A stretch of DNA of 29,369 bases from JACVRU01 sp040902725 (lineage in GTDB: Bacteria; Actinomycetota; Thermoleophilia; Gaiellales; Gaiellaceae), in assembly GCA_040902725.1 (NCBI GenBank), contig JBBDWU010000030.1:1-29369 (forward strand), given 5' to 3'. Numbering within the stretch: position 1 is the first letter of the stretch; each line of letters opens with the position of its first letter. The notes below the pieces were generated by a model. The model ran no database searches. It was not told the origin of the DNA and saw only the letters and a list, made by a program, of their open reading frames with translations. Positions 6,658-14,849 of the stretch are shown piece after piece. A program made the position numbers and the translations under genes.

Positions 6658-7337
6658 GCGTGGAAACGGGGCGTTTGCCCGCGGAGAGCGTTCGCGCGAT
6701 GTTCGACCGGATCGCCCCCGTCTACGACCTGATGAACCGGGTGATGACCGCCGGGCTCGACCGCCGCTGGCGGCGCATCTGCGCCGAGGGCGCGGTGCGA
6801 CCGGGCGACCGCGTGCTCGACGCCTGCTGCGGCACCGGCGACCTAGCGCTCGCGTGCGCGCGCGCGGGCGGCCGCGTCACCGGCCTCGACTTCTCGGAGC
6901 CGATGCTCGAGCGCGCCCGGCGCAAGGGGCCCGGGCTTGAGTGGGTGCGGGGCGACCTGCTGGCGCTCCCCTTCGAAGACGGCTCGTTCGACGCCGCCTC
7001 CGTTGGGTTCGGCGTTCGCAACGTCGACGACGCCGGCGCCGCCTTCCGCGAGCTGCGGCGCGTGCTGCGGCCCGGTGGCCGGCTGGCGGTGTTGGAGATC
7101 ACGCGGCCGCGCGGCCTGCTGCGCCACTTCTACGGGCTCTGGTTCGACCGGGTCGTGCCGCTGCTCGGCCGCGTGTTGCCGGGCGGCGCCGCCTACACCT
7201 ACCTGCCCGCGAGCGTCCGCCGCTTCCCCGGGCCGGAGGACCTCGCGCGGCTGATGAGCGAGGCGGGCTTCGCGGGCGTGACGTTCCGCCGCTTCGCCGG
7301 CGGCATCGTCGCCCTCCACGTGGGGGAGGCGGCGTGA
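6654..7337 (+). CDS. menG: Demethylmenaquinone methyltransferase (UbiE/MenG family)
   Basis: This SAM-dependent enzyme adds the ring methyl in the last step of menaquinone synthesis. The protein (about 227 aa) has the family N-terminus AMFDRIAPVYDLMNRVMTAG, SAM motif I DACCGTGDLAL starting at D56, the motif GLDFSEPML, and the UbiE block VGFGVRNVDD. The typical GGAAYTYLPASVRRFP segment and C-terminal GGIVALHVG are also present. Possible starts are GTG 6645, 6654 and 6660. I use 6654, whose GTGA overlaps the UbiX stop; 6660 is better spaced from the GGGGGAA upstream. The stop overlaps the following GTG. Since no ubiquinone genes are seen and mqn genes are near, menaquinone is the likely substrate. 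Confidence 0.92.
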   Translation: MSVETGRLPAESVRAMFDRIAPVYDLMNRVMTAGLDRRWRRICAEGAVRPGDRVLDACCGTGDLALACARAGGRVTGLDFSEPMLERARRKGPGLEWVRGDLLALPFEDGSFDAASVGFGVRNVDDAGAAFRELRRVLRPGGRLAVLEITRPRGLLRHFYGLWFDRVVPLLGRVLPGGAAYTYLPASVRRFPGPEDLARLMSEAGFAGVTFRRFAGGIVALHVGEAA

Positions 7338-8245
7338 CCACGATGGCGCAGATCCGGGAGGCGCCCGGGCTCGACGAGTACCTCGACGAGCTGGAGGAGC
7401 GGCTCGAGGAAGCGGTCGCCGCCGACGGCGGCCTCGTCGCCGACGTGGCACGCGAGGCGCTGGCCGCCGGCGGCAAGCGCCTGCGCCCGCTGCTCGTCTT
7501 CCTCTGCGCGCCGCCCGCGTTGCCGCCGCGCGTGAGTGCCGGGGTAGCCGTCGAGCTGGTGCACATGGCGACGCTCTTCCACGACGACCTGATCGACGGC
7601 GCGGAGTTCCGGCGCGGCCGGGAGGCCGCCTGGCATGCCTTCGGCCCCGACGTGGCCCGCGCCGCGGGCGACTACCTCTTCGCCCGCGCCTTCGCCGAGC
7701 TCGCGGCGGGCGACGACTTCGAGGCGGTCGAGATCCTCGCCGACGCGACGCTCTACCTGGCGCGCGGCGAGGCCCTCCAGCGCCGCCAGGCGCACGACCC
7801 GGACACGACGATCGACGCCTATCTCGAGCGCTGCGAGCTGAAGACGGGCCGGCTCTTCGAGGCCGCGTGCCTGCTGGGCAGCCGCGACCCGCAGCTCGGC
7901 CGCTTCGGCCGCTGCCTGGGGATCGCCTTCCAGATCGTCGACGACATCCTCGATTGCTCCGGCGTCACCATCGAAACCGGCAAGATCGCCGGCACCGACC
8001 TGCGCGAGGGCACGCCGACGCTGCCGCTGCTCCTGGCCGCGCAAGCGGACGACGTCGTGCGCGCCGCGCTCGCCGGCGGGCCGCTCGAGGGGGCGCTCGT
8101 CCGCGTGGCGGCCACGGGCGCCCTGGAGCGATCCAGGGAGATGGCCCTCGACTATGCTCGAAAGGCCCGCGAGCACCTCGACGGAGGGCCGCGGCGCGAG
8201 GGGCTCGAGGCCCTCACCCACCTCGTCGTCAACCGGGAGCGCTAG
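7334..8245 (+). CDS. Long-chain polyprenyl diphosphate synthase
   Basis: This 303-aa trans-prenyltransferase elongates allylic diphosphates with isopentenyl diphosphate, most likely making the menaquinone side chain. It has GGKRLRP for substrate binding, the first aspartate-rich motif DDLID (84-88), and the second motif DDILD (203-207) followed by a TGK-like segment and GTDLREGTPTLPLLLA. The first motif has two spacer residues, and the residues before it (LVHMATLFHDD) are small or medium, consistent with a long-chain product; the exact length cannot be read. Start is GTG 7334 (GTGA overlap, GGGGGAGG just upstream); ATG 7343 is an alternative. It is the last gene of the cytochrome/quinone operon and converges with the GT island. 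Confidence 0.9.
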   Translation: MTTMAQIREAPGLDEYLDELEERLEEAVAADGGLVADVAREALAAGGKRLRPLLVFLCAPPALPPRVSAGVAVELVHMATLFHDDLIDGAEFRRGREAAWHAFGPDVARAAGDYLFARAFAELAAGDDFEAVEILADATLYLARGEALQRRQAHDPDTTIDAYLERCELKTGRLFEAACLLGSRDPQLGRFGRCLGIAFQIVDDILDCSGVTIETGKIAGTDLREGTPTLPLLLAAQADDVVRAALAGGPLEGALVRVAATGALERSREMALDYARKAREHLDGGPRREGLEALTHLVVNRER

Positions 8246-8255
8246 GGACTGGCTC

Positions 8256-8394
8256 TCAGCCGAGCGTCAAACCGGCGAACCGGTCGCGTCGGCGACGCAG
8301 GTAGTTCGGAAACGTCTCGTCGACCTCGACGTGGGCAAACGTGTAGCCGGGGCGGCCGAAACTCGGTGAACAACCGGAAGCAGTTGTAGATCAC
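8256..8394 (-). pseudogene. Frameshifted C-terminal remnant of an unknown protein
   Basis: Reading leftward from a GTG at 8394-8392, which overlaps the stop of the GT-like gene as GTGA, gives VIYNCFRLFTE. A +1 shift then opens a clear protein end containing GYTFAHVEVDETFPNYL and ending FAGLTLG, stop 8258-8256. Neither frame alone reads as a protein along the whole stretch. It looks like the tail of a gene whose body is lost, at the left edge of the GT island. I do not recognise the family. A one-base sequencing error within a small coupled gene is the alternative. Confidence 0.45.
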
Positions 8395-9368
8395 GGTCGG
8401 ATCCCGGCGGCGGCGAGAGCGCTTGCGAAGCGACTGCGGCTCGCCTCCTCGTCGAACTGGCCGAGCGCCTCGTACTGCCGCGTGACGGCTTCGGCGTAGA
8501 GCTCGTCGTCCTCGGCGAGCCGCCGCAGCATCTCCTCGGCGGCTTCGACATCGTACGGATCGCAGACGAGGACCCCGGCGTGCTGCGCGCAGTGCGTCGC
8601 GTTGGAGCCGACGTAGGGGATGCCGGCGGCGGCACAGTCGAGAACCAGCCGCCCCCAGGAACGGCGCGGGTCGAGGCTCAGGACGGCCCACGCATCCAGG
8701 TGATGGCGGTAATACGACGGCCAGTCGCTCTTCAGCGCGCCCTCGACCCCGTCGGCGGCTCGCGCGATCAACTCCAGTTCGCCCGGGTCGCCTGCGTAGA
8801 CCCGTCCGCGCAGGTCGGGCACGTCGCGGCGCACCCGTTCGAGCACGCGCAACGCGGCCAGTCCGTTCCGTCCCCGCTCGAGGCCGGCGCCGAGCTCTAC
8901 GACCCGGGCGCCGTCGGCTCTCGTGCCTCGTTGGAGCGAGTCCGTCCACGCCTTCGGGTAGGGCACACCGAGCCACTGGGCCTTCGCCTCCGTCCCGGCG
9001 AGCACGCGGTAGTACGGCAGTGCTTCCTCGACCAAGACGCCGAGGACGTCAAGCGCTTCGAGCGCCTCGAGGAAGAGCAGCTGCTCCCAGCCGGCCTGCG
9101 CGCTCACCGCCTCCACACCGCCCTCGACGAGGCCGACCACGACGGCGCCCGGAACGTGCCGGCGGACGAACGGCGGCACCGCATAAGCATTCGGCGTCAG
9201 CTCCACGATGACGAGCTCGTACGCGCCGAGCTCGGCGGGCTCGCGGAGGATCGTGTGGACGTTGCGCGTGTCGCCCCCGAGCACGTACGCCCAGGCGCGG
9301 CAGTCGTTGATCGGCGCGTTCCACGGTGACGCGTCGCCCTCGAACTGGCTCACGAAGCAGACGCGCAT
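8391..9368 (-). CDS. GT-B-like glycosyltransferase, divergent
   Basis: This 325-aa protein starts MRVCFVSQFEGDASPWNAP and looks like a GT-B glycosyltransferase with a weak N-terminal domain. The C-terminal half has the expected Rossmann features: YAGDPGELELIARAADG, then SWGRLVLDCAAAGIPYVGS (about 240-258), at the position of the nucleotide-sugar site, and a CDPYDVEAAEEMLRRLAEDDELY tail typical of GT4 proteins. The E-x7-E motif is not clear, so activity is uncertain. It has no close similarity to the four paralogs to its right. The start lies 3 nt after the stop of the GT-methyltransferase gene, so the two are co-transcribed. Donor and acceptor are unknown. Confidence 0.7.
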   Translation of the reverse strand: MRVCFVSQFEGDASPWNAPINDCRAWAYVLGGDTRNVHTILREPAELGAYELVIVELTPNAYAVPPFVRRHVPGAVVVGLVEGGVEAVSAQAGWEQLLFLEALEALDVLGVLVEEALPYYRVLAGTEAKAQWLGVPYPKAWTDSLQRGTRADGARVVELGAGLERGRNGLAALRVLERVRRDVPDLRGRVYAGDPGELELIARAADGVEGALKSDWPSYYRHHLDAWAVLSLDPRRSWGRLVLDCAAAGIPYVGSNATHCAQHAGVLVCDPYDVEAAEEMLRRLAEDDELYAEAVTRQYEALGQFDEEASRSRFASALAAAGIRP

Positions 9369-9371
9369 GCC

Positions 9372-11114
9372 TCAGGAAGCCTCGAGGCGAGGGGCGTCCC
9401 GTGCCTCGTCCCGGCGGCGGACTGCCGTCAACCCCGGATAGCCGGGCCACGTGAAGACCTCAAGCTCGGGCATCGCGCGCAGGTCGTCGAGGAGCTCGCA
9501 CACCGTGCCGCACGACGCCGGCGAGAAGTGATCCGCGTCGGTTGGCCACGTGTCGTGCAGGAAGACGATGCCGCCCGGAGCGAGCAGGCGCAGCGCGTTC
9601 CGGAAGTCCCGTGCGGCCTGCTCGTAGCGGTGGTCGCCGTCGATGAAGACGACGTGGGGCGGTGGGCCGTCGTAGGCGGCGAAGAAGCGGTCAGATGCCA
9701 TCTGCCAGAACCGCCCGCCCGGAGGCATCGCCTTCTGCGACGCCGGGTTGGGGTCGACCCCGTGGACCTCGGCGCAGTTCGGCGCCACGATCGCGATCGA
9801 GCTCCCCTGGTCGACGCCGATCTCGACGTAGACGGCCGCCGGGTAGAAGGCGCACGTCGCGGCGACGATCCGCGCGTACCAGCTCGGGTCGAGATCGAGC
9901 TCTGAACGGTACGCCACGACGGGCGAGGGCCGTTCGGGCTCGATCCGCTGAGCCGGACGGAGCCGGCGCCGTAGCCGCAAGCGAGGCAGTTCGCCCTCGA
10001 TCGCCTCCAGCCGCTCGACGATCGTCCGGGCGACCGGCTGCCACCCATAGCCGGAGACGATCGTCTCCCGCGCCCGTTCGCCCTTCGCGCGCGCCTCGTC
10101 CGACCGCTCGATGACACGCCGCATGACCTCGCGCAGATGGCCGACCGAAGGCTCTGCCCACCGGTGTCCCCGGAGCAAGGGCCGCTCCGCGCACGCCTCT
10201 TCGGAGACGTCGACGAGCTCGTAGTCGACGAGGTACGAGTTCTCGTCGGTCATGAACTCGAGGCTCCCGCCCCAGCGCGTGCCGATGGTCGGGAGCCCCA
10301 TGGCCATCGCCTCCATGTACGGGCGACCCCAGCCTTCGCCGCGGGATGGCATCACGTACGCGTCGGCCGCCCGATAGAGGCGCGGCATCCGCTCGCCGCC
10401 GGGATCGATGTCGAGCAGGATGATCGGAGCGCTCGCCGCCGGGTCGCGGCCGAGCCGCTCGCGCATGAACGCGTCGAGCTCCGCGGCGCCCTCGGCCACC
10501 GACTTGCCGAAGTACGGATTCGCCTTGATGACGAGCGTGACGTCCTCGTCCTGCGAGAACTCCTCGACGTAGGCCCTGACGAGCACGTCCCAGCCCTTTC
10601 GGCGCGTCCACCCGATCACCGAAAGGAAGACGAATCCCGAGGCGCCGGGCACGTCGAGCGGGCGCACGGCCGGGTCGTACAGCTCCGTCCGCAGCGCCTC
10701 CGGGATCTTGTGCAGTTTCCGGGGCTCGACGCCCGAATCGGCGAACGTGGCGAGGTTGAACTCGCTCGGCACCCAGACCTCGTCTACCTCGTTGCACTTC
10801 CCGACCCAACGGGGCGGCAGACGCTCGGTCTCGCGCATCGTGCGGCCGATGTGCCGGGCTGCGCGCGGATGCCGGTTGTACCCCGGCGGATCGGCATGCA
10901 TGACGTGGACGAACCCATCCGGCGCGCCGATTCGGATCAGCTCGTCGAGGCGCTCGCGCTCCCAGCGTGAGATCTCGGTCTCCCAGGGCCACCTGAGAGG
11001 GCGCGCGTGCACAGGGACGCCGGCCTCGTCGAGCGCGAGAATGAGGTTGCGCGCCTCCTCGGCGATGCTGCTGCGGTTGAAGAGAACGGATGACCAGACG
11101 ACGGCACGCTCCAT
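9372..11114 (-). CDS. Fusion of a GT4-like glycosyltransferase and a SAM methyltransferase
   Basis: Residues 1-385 form a GT4-like glycosyltransferase and residues about 400-575 a class I methyltransferase. The GT half has VVWSSVLFNRSSIAEEARN (5-23), the donor-site block RRKGWDVLVRAYVEEF (171-186), and SRGEGWGRPYMEAM with the E260-x7-E268 pair. The C-terminal part starts with VYVEIGVDQGSSIAIVA (428-444), followed by VDPNP, HVVFIDGDHRYE and LAPGGIVFLHDTW. This is the pattern of the Methyltransf_24 group found with sugar- and glycan-modifying enzymes. A single protein may add and methylate a sugar. The ATG is preceded by TAGCTT 6 nt upstream and GTGACA 17 nt further, so the mRNA is probably leaderless. 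It heads the leftward pair with the gene at 8391. Confidence 0.88.
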   Translation of the reverse strand: MERAVVWSSVLFNRSSIAEEARNLILALDEAGVPVHARPLRWPWETEISRWERERLDELIRIGAPDGFVHVMHADPPGYNRHPRAARHIGRTMRETERLPPRWVGKCNEVDEVWVPSEFNLATFADSGVEPRKLHKIPEALRTELYDPAVRPLDVPGASGFVFLSVIGWTRRKGWDVLVRAYVEEFSQDEDVTLVIKANPYFGKSVAEGAAELDAFMRERLGRDPAASAPIILLDIDPGGERMPRLYRAADAYVMPSRGEGWGRPYMEAMAMGLPTIGTRWGGSLEFMTDENSYLVDYELVDVSEEACAERPLLRGHRWAEPSVGHLREVMRRVIERSDEARAKGERARETIVSGYGWQPVARTIVERLEAIEGELPRLRLRRRLRPAQRIEPERPSPVVAYRSELDLDPSWYARIVAATCAFYPAAVYVEIGVDQGSSIAIVAPNCAEVHGVDPNPASQKAMPPGGRFWQMASDRFFAAYDGPPPHVVFIDGDHRYEQAARDFRNALRLLAPGGIVFLHDTWPTDADHFSPASCGTVCELLDDLRAMPELEVFTWPGYPGLTAVRRRDEARDAPRLEAS

Positions 11115-11120
11115 ATCTCG

Positions 11121-11149
11121 AAGCTACTCCGCGCCCGCTCGGTTGTCAC
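11121..11149 (-). promoter_or_regulatory. Promoter of the GT-methyltransferase gene (leaderless)
   Basis: On the minus strand, GTGACA (11149-11144), 17 nt, TAGCTT (11126-11121), 6 nt, then the ATG (11114). The -35 matches TTGACA at five of six positions. The geometry puts the transcription start at the ATG. It overlaps one arm of the inverted repeat at 11135-11173. Confidence 0.6.
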
Positions 11150-11173
11150 GCATTGAATTCCGCGCCCGAGCGG
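11135..11173. promoter_or_regulatory. Inverted repeat between divergent genes, operator-like
   Basis: CCGCTCGG (11135-11142) and CCGAGCGG (11166-11173) are perfect inverted copies with a 23-nt spacer. Each arm is preceded by the same CGCGC (11130-11134 and 11161-11165). The arms flank the facing -35 regions of the leftward GT-methyltransferase promoter and a possible rightward promoter TTGAAT-17-TACAGT (11153-11181). A regulator bound here could control both directions. No regulator gene is seen nearby. Confidence 0.35.
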
Positions 11174-11226
11174 TCTACAGTTGGGGCGCAGCGGCTCGTA
11201 TCGGGCGGCACGATGAGGAGAGGGCG

Positions 11227-12090
11227 ATGGAGGACGTGCGCGAGCAGGAGTCCGGCGGCGACGGCAGACGCGTAGGACGGCGGGGGCTGCTCCTCGGCGG
11301 CCTTGGCGCCGCGGTCGTAGGCGCTCTCGGCAAGGTCAAGTCGGCAGCGGGAGGGAACGCGACCGGAGAGACAACGATTCCGGGCGATGTCCTCGTCGGC
11401 CACTTCCCGGCCTCGGCGGTCGACAGCGCCTCGGTGGGCATTGACCTGTACAAGTCGACGTTCCGGGCCTACCACTCGAAGAACAGCTTCAACCCTGCTG
11501 CCGCCCAGCAGGTCAAGGCAACCATTCACGGGCTCGAGGAGGACGTAGACCGCGCGGCTGCCGTCCTCGAGAACACCGGCGGCGGGCCGGCGCTGCGCTC
11601 GTACAACTTCAGCGCCCTCGATGGGGCAACAGATGTGGGATCGAATCCGCCAAGCAACGAGCTGTTCCGCTTCGGTGTGACGTCGACGCCGGAGTCGATC
11701 CCTCTGGATCCTGTAACGCTTCAGGTCCTGAACTTCCGCGTGGGGGACAAGCCCCTCGCGGTCCGGAACCTCGCCGGGGCCGACGCGGCATCCTTCGAGG
11801 GGAATGTCGAGTGCCTCAACGACGTCATCGTCCATGGCCAGCTCTCGTGCTCGGTTCGCTCAACGACATGCGCGGCGGGCTCCGACCGGTGCACGATCAC
11901 CGACGCCGACTGCACGGCGAACTCGCTCGTGATCTGCGTTCCGACGATGAAACCGGGCCGAGACAACGTGGTCGTGGCGGTCATCCCGGCCGACGGGTCG
12001 TTCGAGGTCGTCTTCAACCGCAACCTCAGGGCGGCAGTGACGCTCTTCTACCTGCTCGTGCTGCGGGCGCCGGTTCCCGTTCCGAACTAA
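11227..12090 (+). CDS. Tat-exported protein of unknown function
   Basis: This 287-aa protein has a twin-arginine-type signal: GRRVGRRGLLLGGLGAAVVGAL with R18-R19 before a short hydrophobic core (21-34) and a possible cleavage site after the KSAAGG region. The mature part is unrecognised. It has a region around GDVLVGHFPASAVDSASVGI, a helical segment QQVKATIHGLEEDVDRAAAVLE, and a C-terminal beta-rich domain with five cysteines in SCSVRSTTCAAGSDRC...DADC...VIC and a strand-rich end VVFNRNLRAAVTLFYLLV. That end recalls surface or virion-type beta-sandwich domains only loosely. The ATG has a strong ribosome site (GAGGAGAGGG, 11215-11224), unlike the leaderless GT genes. It is the only rightward gene in the GT island and its stop overlaps the stop of the opposite GT gene by 4 nt. 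It may be a glycosylation substrate or a glycan-binding partner (inference). Confidence 0.75.
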   Translation: MEDVREQESGGDGRRVGRRGLLLGGLGAAVVGALGKVKSAAGGNATGETTIPGDVLVGHFPASAVDSASVGIDLYKSTFRAYHSKNSFNPAAAQQVKATIHGLEEDVDRAAAVLENTGGGPALRSYNFSALDGATDVGSNPPSNELFRFGVTSTPESIPLDPVTLQVLNFRVGDKPLAVRNLAGADAASFEGNVECLNDVIVHGQLSCSVRSTTCAAGSDRCTITDADCTANSLVICVPTMKPGRDNVVVAVIPADGSFEVVFNRNLRAAVTLFYLLVLRAPVPVPN

Positions 12091-13436
12091 CAGGTCGGGA
12101 CGGCGTCCCCGGCACGGGCCCGCTCGGCGGCTCGGGCGAGGCCGAGCACGTCGAGCGCTTCCGCGAGCGTCTCGCGTGCCTGCCTTGAGGACGGGTCGAG
12201 CTCGAGTGCCGCGCGGGCGAAGCGGGCGGCCCGTCCGGGTTGCGCGCCTTCGAGGAAGGACGAGGCGGCGGCCACATAACCGGCGGCGGCTTGGGGGCGG
12301 GGTACCGTTCCGACAGCGGGGCCGAAGTCGATCTGCTCGAGACGCCCCGCGACCGCGTGAGCGACGTGCCGTGCCGTGAAGCTCGCGAGGATCGTCTCGC
12401 GACCGCGCCGCGCCCGCTCCGCCGCCTCGCCGCGCTCCGCGAAGACGCGCCGCATCAACGCCCGCAGGTGCTCGACCGAGGGCTCGGCCCAGCGGCCTCC
12501 CCGGTAAGGCGGCACCTCGCGCCAGGCCGCCTCGGGGACATCGACGACCTCGCAGTCGATCAGGTAAGCGTTCGCGTCGTCCATGAAGGCCAGATTGCCG
12601 CCCCAGCGTGACCCGATCGTCGGCAAGCCGGCGGCCATCGCCTCCATGTACGGGCGGCCCCAGCCCTCGCCCCGAGAAGCGAGCACGAACGCGTCGGCGG
12701 CTCGGTAGAGCCCCGGCATCTCGTCGGACGTGAGCTCGACGTCGAGCGCCACGACGCGCGCGCGATCCTCGGGGGCGAGGCCCAGCTCGTCGCCCATGAA
12801 CGCCTCGAGACGCGCGAGCAGTCGCCGGTCGAACGGGGCGATCTTCAGGACCAGCGTCACGTCCTCATCGGGACGGAACTCCTCGAGATAAGCGCGCACG
12901 AGGACGTCCCAACCTTTGCGCAGCCCCCAACCGAGTACCGAGAGGAAGACGAATCCGTCGAACCCGGCCGGCGAGAGCGCGGGGGGCGGCGGGTCGTAGA
13001 GCTCGATGCGGACGCCTTCGGGCACGACGTGGATCGCCTCGCGCGGCACGCCTGCCCGGACGAGGGCCTGGGTGCTGAACCCGCCCGGCACCCAGATCTC
13101 ATCGAGCTCGCTGCATGCCGCCGCCCACGCCGCCGGATACGTCTCGAGCTCGGACATGCAGCGGCCGATGTGCCGCGCGGCGCGAGGATGTCGGGCGAAG
13201 TCGGTCGGGGTCGTGTGCATCACATGGATGAAGCGGTCCGGTAATCGCAGGGCGATCAGCTCCTCCAAGCGGCGTTCTTCCGCACAACCCGGCGAACGCT
13301 GCCACGGCGTCCACGCGACGGGGTTGGCGAGGACGGGGATTCCAGCGCGGTCGAGCGCGAGGATGGTCTCGCGCGCCTCCTCGGCGAACCCGATCCGCTC
13401 GAAGAGGACCGACGTCCAGACGACGGGAATTTTCAC
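12087..13436 (-). CDS. GT4-like glycosyltransferase with helical C-terminal tail
   Basis: This 449-aa paralog of the neighbouring GTs has the shared N-terminus VVWTSVLFERIGFAEEARE (5-23), the HVMH motif (71-74), RKGWDVLVRAYLEEF (173-187), and SRGEGWGRPYMEAM with E257-x7-E265 of the GT4 donor site. The last 60 residues (GRAARFARAALELDPSSRQ and following) resemble one to two TPR repeats. The GTG start at 13436 forms a GTGA overlap with the stop of the GT gene to the right, so it is translationally coupled to it and needs no promoter of its own. It converges with the Tat-protein gene, sharing 4 nt of stop codons. Cytosolic, probably nucleotide-sugar dependent; donor and acceptor unknown. Confidence 0.87.
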   Translation of the reverse strand: MKIPVVWTSVLFERIGFAEEARETILALDRAGIPVLANPVAWTPWQRSPGCAEERRLEELIALRLPDRFIHVMHTTPTDFARHPRAARHIGRCMSELETYPAAWAAACSELDEIWVPGGFSTQALVRAGVPREAIHVVPEGVRIELYDPPPPALSPAGFDGFVFLSVLGWGLRKGWDVLVRAYLEEFRPDEDVTLVLKIAPFDRRLLARLEAFMGDELGLAPEDRARVVALDVELTSDEMPGLYRAADAFVLASRGEGWGRPYMEAMAAGLPTIGSRWGGNLAFMDDANAYLIDCEVVDVPEAAWREVPPYRGGRWAEPSVEHLRALMRRVFAERGEAAERARRGRETILASFTARHVAHAVAGRLEQIDFGPAVGTVPRPQAAAGYVAAASSFLEGAQPGRAARFARAALELDPSSRQARETLAEALDVLGLARAAERARAGDAVPTC

Positions 13437-14812
13437 CGGGCGACGTGAACGGCTGCGAGATCGCGGGCGCGGACCGCGAGCGTTGTCAGTTCGAGCGCGG
13501 CGAACGCCGAGGCGAGGAGGGCGTACGCGTCTGGGTCGGCAGGAGCGAGCGAGAGAGCGCGGCGCGCGCACCCCGCGGCGTCGCGTGGGCGCTCGTCGGC
13601 CAGCAGCCGCTCGGCGAGTTCCGTCCACGCGCGTGCTCCCTCGGGGCGCGGGGGCGGCCGGGGAACGGTGGGCCCGTCGATCCCGAGCGCCTCGAGCCGC
13701 TCCACCACGGCGGCGGCCACGTGCTCGGAGGTGAAGCGCCCGAAGATCGTCTCGCGCGCGCGCTCGCCTTTCGCGCGGGCCTCGTCCGGCCGTTCGACGA
13801 CGCGCCGGAGCAACGTCCGCAGGTGCGCCGTCGAGGGCTCGGCCCACCGTTGGCCGCGGAACCACGGCCACTCCCGCCAGGCGTCCTCCGATACGGGGAC
13901 GAGGTCGCAGTCGACGAGGTACGAGTTGTCGTCGTTCATGAAATGGAGATTGCCGCTCCAGCGCGTGCCGATCGTCGGCCGGCCGCAGGCCATCGCTTCC
14001 ATCAGCGGGCGCCCCCATCCCTCGGCGCGCGACGGCTGCACGTACGCGTGGGCGGCCCGGTACAGTCGCGGCATTCCCATCGTTCCGGGCTCGACGTCGA
14101 GGATGAGGATGGGGGCGGACCGCGCCGGGTCACGCCCGAGTTGGATCCGGATGAACGCTTCGAGCTCTTGGAGGTGCTCCGCCACGGGCTTCGAGAACGG
14201 CGTGACGAGCAGGAGGAGCGTCACGTCGTCGTCGGGGGAGAACTCGTCGAGGTAGGCGCGGAGCAGGACGTCCCACCCCTTCCGGCGCGACCACGAGAAG
14301 ACGGAGAGGAAGACGAAGCCTGTGACGTCGGGTAGATCGAACGGCGCGAGGTCCGGGCCGTAGACATCGCGGCGGACGCCCTCAGGGACGACGTGCAGCC
14401 GCTCGGAGGCGACGCCCGCGTGGGCAAACGTCGCGACGTTGAATGCGCTCGGCACCCACACGTCGTCCAGCTCGTTGCAGCGCACGACCCAGTTCGGCGG
14501 CAGTCGGTCGGTCTCCCACATCGTCCGGCCGATCCGGCGGACGGCGCCCGGCCGGCGCTCGTAATGGGCGGCTCCGTAGTGCATCACGTGGACGAAGCGC
14601 TCGGGCTCCTCGAGCATGACGAGGGACTCGAGCCGGTCAGCGTCCCCCGGCGCGAGGGGCTTCTGCCAGCCGACGAGATGGAGCGGATCGGCGAGGACGG
14701 GGATGCCTGCGTTCGCGAGCCCGAGCACGTTCTCGCGGGCCTCCTCGGAGTAGCCCGAGCGGTTGAAGAGAGCGGCCGACCACAGCACTGGGATCGAGTC
14801 GGTCGCGGCCAT
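13433..14812 (-). CDS. GT4-like glycosyltransferase with TPR-like C-terminal tail
   Basis: This 459-aa protein is a close paralog of the genes on both sides. Motifs are VLWSAALFNRSGYSEEARE (9-27), FVHVMH (73-78), RRKGWDVLLRAYLDEF (176-191), and SRAEGWGRPLMEAM with E264-x7-E272. The C-terminal 75 residues after a proline-rich linker (PTVPRPPPRPEG) form helical pairs (WTELAERLLADERPRDAAG, CARRALSLAPADPDAYALLA), a TPR-type pattern often used for protein contacts. ATG 14812 is chosen because homology begins just after it and TACGCT lies 6 nt upstream with TCGACA 17 nt further, a good leaderless promoter. The stop overlaps the start of the next GT gene, so 14812-12087 is a two-gene unit. Confidence 0.88.
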   Translation of the reverse strand: MAATDSIPVLWSAALFNRSGYSEEARENVLGLANAGIPVLADPLHLVGWQKPLAPGDADRLESLVMLEEPERFVHVMHYGAAHYERRPGAVRRIGRTMWETDRLPPNWVVRCNELDDVWVPSAFNVATFAHAGVASERLHVVPEGVRRDVYGPDLAPFDLPDVTGFVFLSVFSWSRRKGWDVLLRAYLDEFSPDDDVTLLLLVTPFSKPVAEHLQELEAFIRIQLGRDPARSAPILILDVEPGTMGMPRLYRAAHAYVQPSRAEGWGRPLMEAMACGRPTIGTRWSGNLHFMNDDNSYLVDCDLVPVSEDAWREWPWFRGQRWAEPSTAHLRTLLRRVVERPDEARAKGERARETIFGRFTSEHVAAAVVERLEALGIDGPTVPRPPPRPEGARAWTELAERLLADERPRDAAGCARRALSLAPADPDAYALLASAFAALELTTLAVRARDLAAVHVAR

Positions 14813-14818
14813 GCTTCG

Positions 14819-14847
14819 AGCGTACTTCGGGCTGCGAGCGGTGTCGA
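14819..14847 (-). promoter_or_regulatory. Promoter of the two-gene GT unit (leaderless)
   Basis: On the minus strand, TCGACA (14847-14842), 17 nt, TACGCT (14824-14819), 6 nt, ATG (14812). The -35 matches TTGACA at five of six positions. It lies immediately after the stop of the tandem GT gene, so the downstream pair can be expressed independently. Confidence 0.55.
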
Positions 14848-14849
14848 CG

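Noticed and set aside
8271..8284. ACCGG-CGAA-CCGGT hairpin as terminator of the quinone operon
   Set aside because: Only 5 bp, no T tract, and it lies within the frameshifted protein remnant.
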